Assembly: GCA_905182385.1 (NCBI GenBank)
Contig: CAJJBS010000101.1
Coordinates: forward strand, 1 to 7,792
DNA: 7,792 nucleotides
Source of the DNA: Fidelibacterota bacterium TCS55
Lineage (GTDB): Bacteria > Fidelibacterota > Marinisomatia > Marinisomatales > TCS55
Direction: 5' to 3'
The notes beneath the pieces were generated by a model. It searched no databases. It saw only the letters and a program-made list of their open reading frames with translations, and had not been told where the DNA came from. A program made the position numbers and the translations under genes. This document shows, piece by piece, positions 7,473 to 7,792 of this stretch (the stretch's first letter is position 1; each line of letters opens with the position of its first letter).

Positions 7473-7792
7473 CTACCCGTAATAATCTGTGAAAATTGTT
7501 GGTGTTTCATGAAGTCTTATACGATGTAAAGTTACATCATTTAAGAAAGGTTCTATCTGTGACCAAATAAACACAGCCAAGTTTTCTGAGCTTGGCTGCT
7601 TATCATTAAACCATTTTACTTCTTTCTCAAACTGAGTATGATCAAGTATGTTGATAACATTATTGTTTACAACTTCTTTTAGATGACCAAGGTCCAATAT
7701 AAAGCCTGTATCTTTATTTACTTCGGCAGTTACCATTACTTCTAATGTGTAGTTGTGTCCATGAACTTTAGAATCTGGACCAAAAACTTCCC
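7473..7792 (-). CDS. queD: QueD / 6-pyruvoyl-tetrahydropterin synthase family protein, 5'-truncated by window edge
   Basis: Members of this family act on dihydroneopterin triphosphate, the FolE product. QueD makes 6-carboxytetrahydropterin for preQ0 and queuosine, and relatives make 6-pyruvoyl-tetrahydropterin or feed folate synthesis. The frame stays open to the window edge, so the ATG at 7736 is internal and the true start lies beyond 7792. The visible 105 residues show HGHNY (residues 10-14 of the fragment; two zinc-ligand histidines), D-x-TG-x-I-x-D-L (27-34), the catalytic-type LDH (49-51), a PSSENLAVFIW stretch matching the family's PTAENxAxxIW, and HETPT near the C-terminus (E95, pterin-binding glutamate). 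The C-terminus is complete and ends in TAG. The oddity is that no cysteine occurs in the nine residues before HGH. The expected position of the QueD cysteine (CxxxHGH) is Asp6. Family membership is secure; the exact reaction is not, so the symbol is provisional. Confidence 0.8.
   Translation of the reverse strand, partial: EVFGPDSKVHGHNYTLEVMVTAEVNKDTGFILDLGHLKEVVNNNVINILDHTQFEKEVKWFNDKQPSSENLAVFIWSQIEPFLNDVTLHRIRLHETPTIFTDYYG

Noticed and set aside
7467..7478. A preQ1 riboswitch before yhhQ
   Set aside because: Such elements often precede queuosine transporters, but only three bases separate the queD stop from the yhhQ start, so there is no room outside coding sequence.
7734..7736. ATG as the start of the QueD-like gene
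   Set aside because: The frame is open upstream to the window edge and encodes the HGHNY zinc motif there, so this methionine is internal.

Overview
The window carries eight genes, all on the minus strand, packed so tightly that they probably form one operon or two nested ones. The base composition is AT-rich. Every gene is best explained as ordinary bacterial chromosome, and I see no transposase, phage, CRISPR or plasmid gene. The fused alpha-beta E1, the low G+C and the mostly weak Shine-Dalgarno sequences would suit a marine bacterium of the Bacteroidota/Marinimicrobia (FCB) sort. That assignment rests on general resemblance and is a low-confidence inference.

In the direction of transcription (from 7792 down to 1), the first block handles pterin and deazapurine chemistry. 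It holds a QueD/6-pyruvoyl-tetrahydropterin-synthase family protein whose 5' end lies outside the window, a YhhQ-type membrane transporter for queuosine precursors, and GTP cyclohydrolase I (folE). FolE makes dihydroneopterin triphosphate from GTP. That compound is the shared precursor of folate and of the QueD route to preQ0, while YhhQ would import ready-made precursor.

The second block is a nearly complete 2-oxo acid dehydrogenase module: dihydrolipoamide dehydrogenase (E3), lipoyl(octanoyl) transferase LipB, a fused alpha-beta E1, and a single-lipoyl-domain E2. LipB attaches octanoate to the E2 lysine, E1 decarboxylates the 2-oxo acid and acylates the lipoyl arm, E2 passes the acyl group to CoA, and E3 reoxidises the arm. 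The only missing part is LipA, which inserts the sulphurs. The E1 alpha half carries a branched-chain-type HSSSDD loop, so a 2-oxoisovalerate-type substrate is preferred, but pyruvate cannot be excluded. A class I SAM-dependent methyltransferase of unknown substrate follows E2 with a one-base overlap.

The lipB/E1, E1/E2 and E2/methyltransferase junctions all use TAATG, where stop and start share one base. The lpd/lipB junction is TAAATG with no gap. The largest gap is the 49 bases before folE. The most notable oddities are a QueD-like protein with no cysteine where the catalytic one is expected, queD and yhhQ lying in one reading frame separated by a single TAG with a TTG start, and the unexplained methyltransferase. 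I found no convincing new defence or mobile system.
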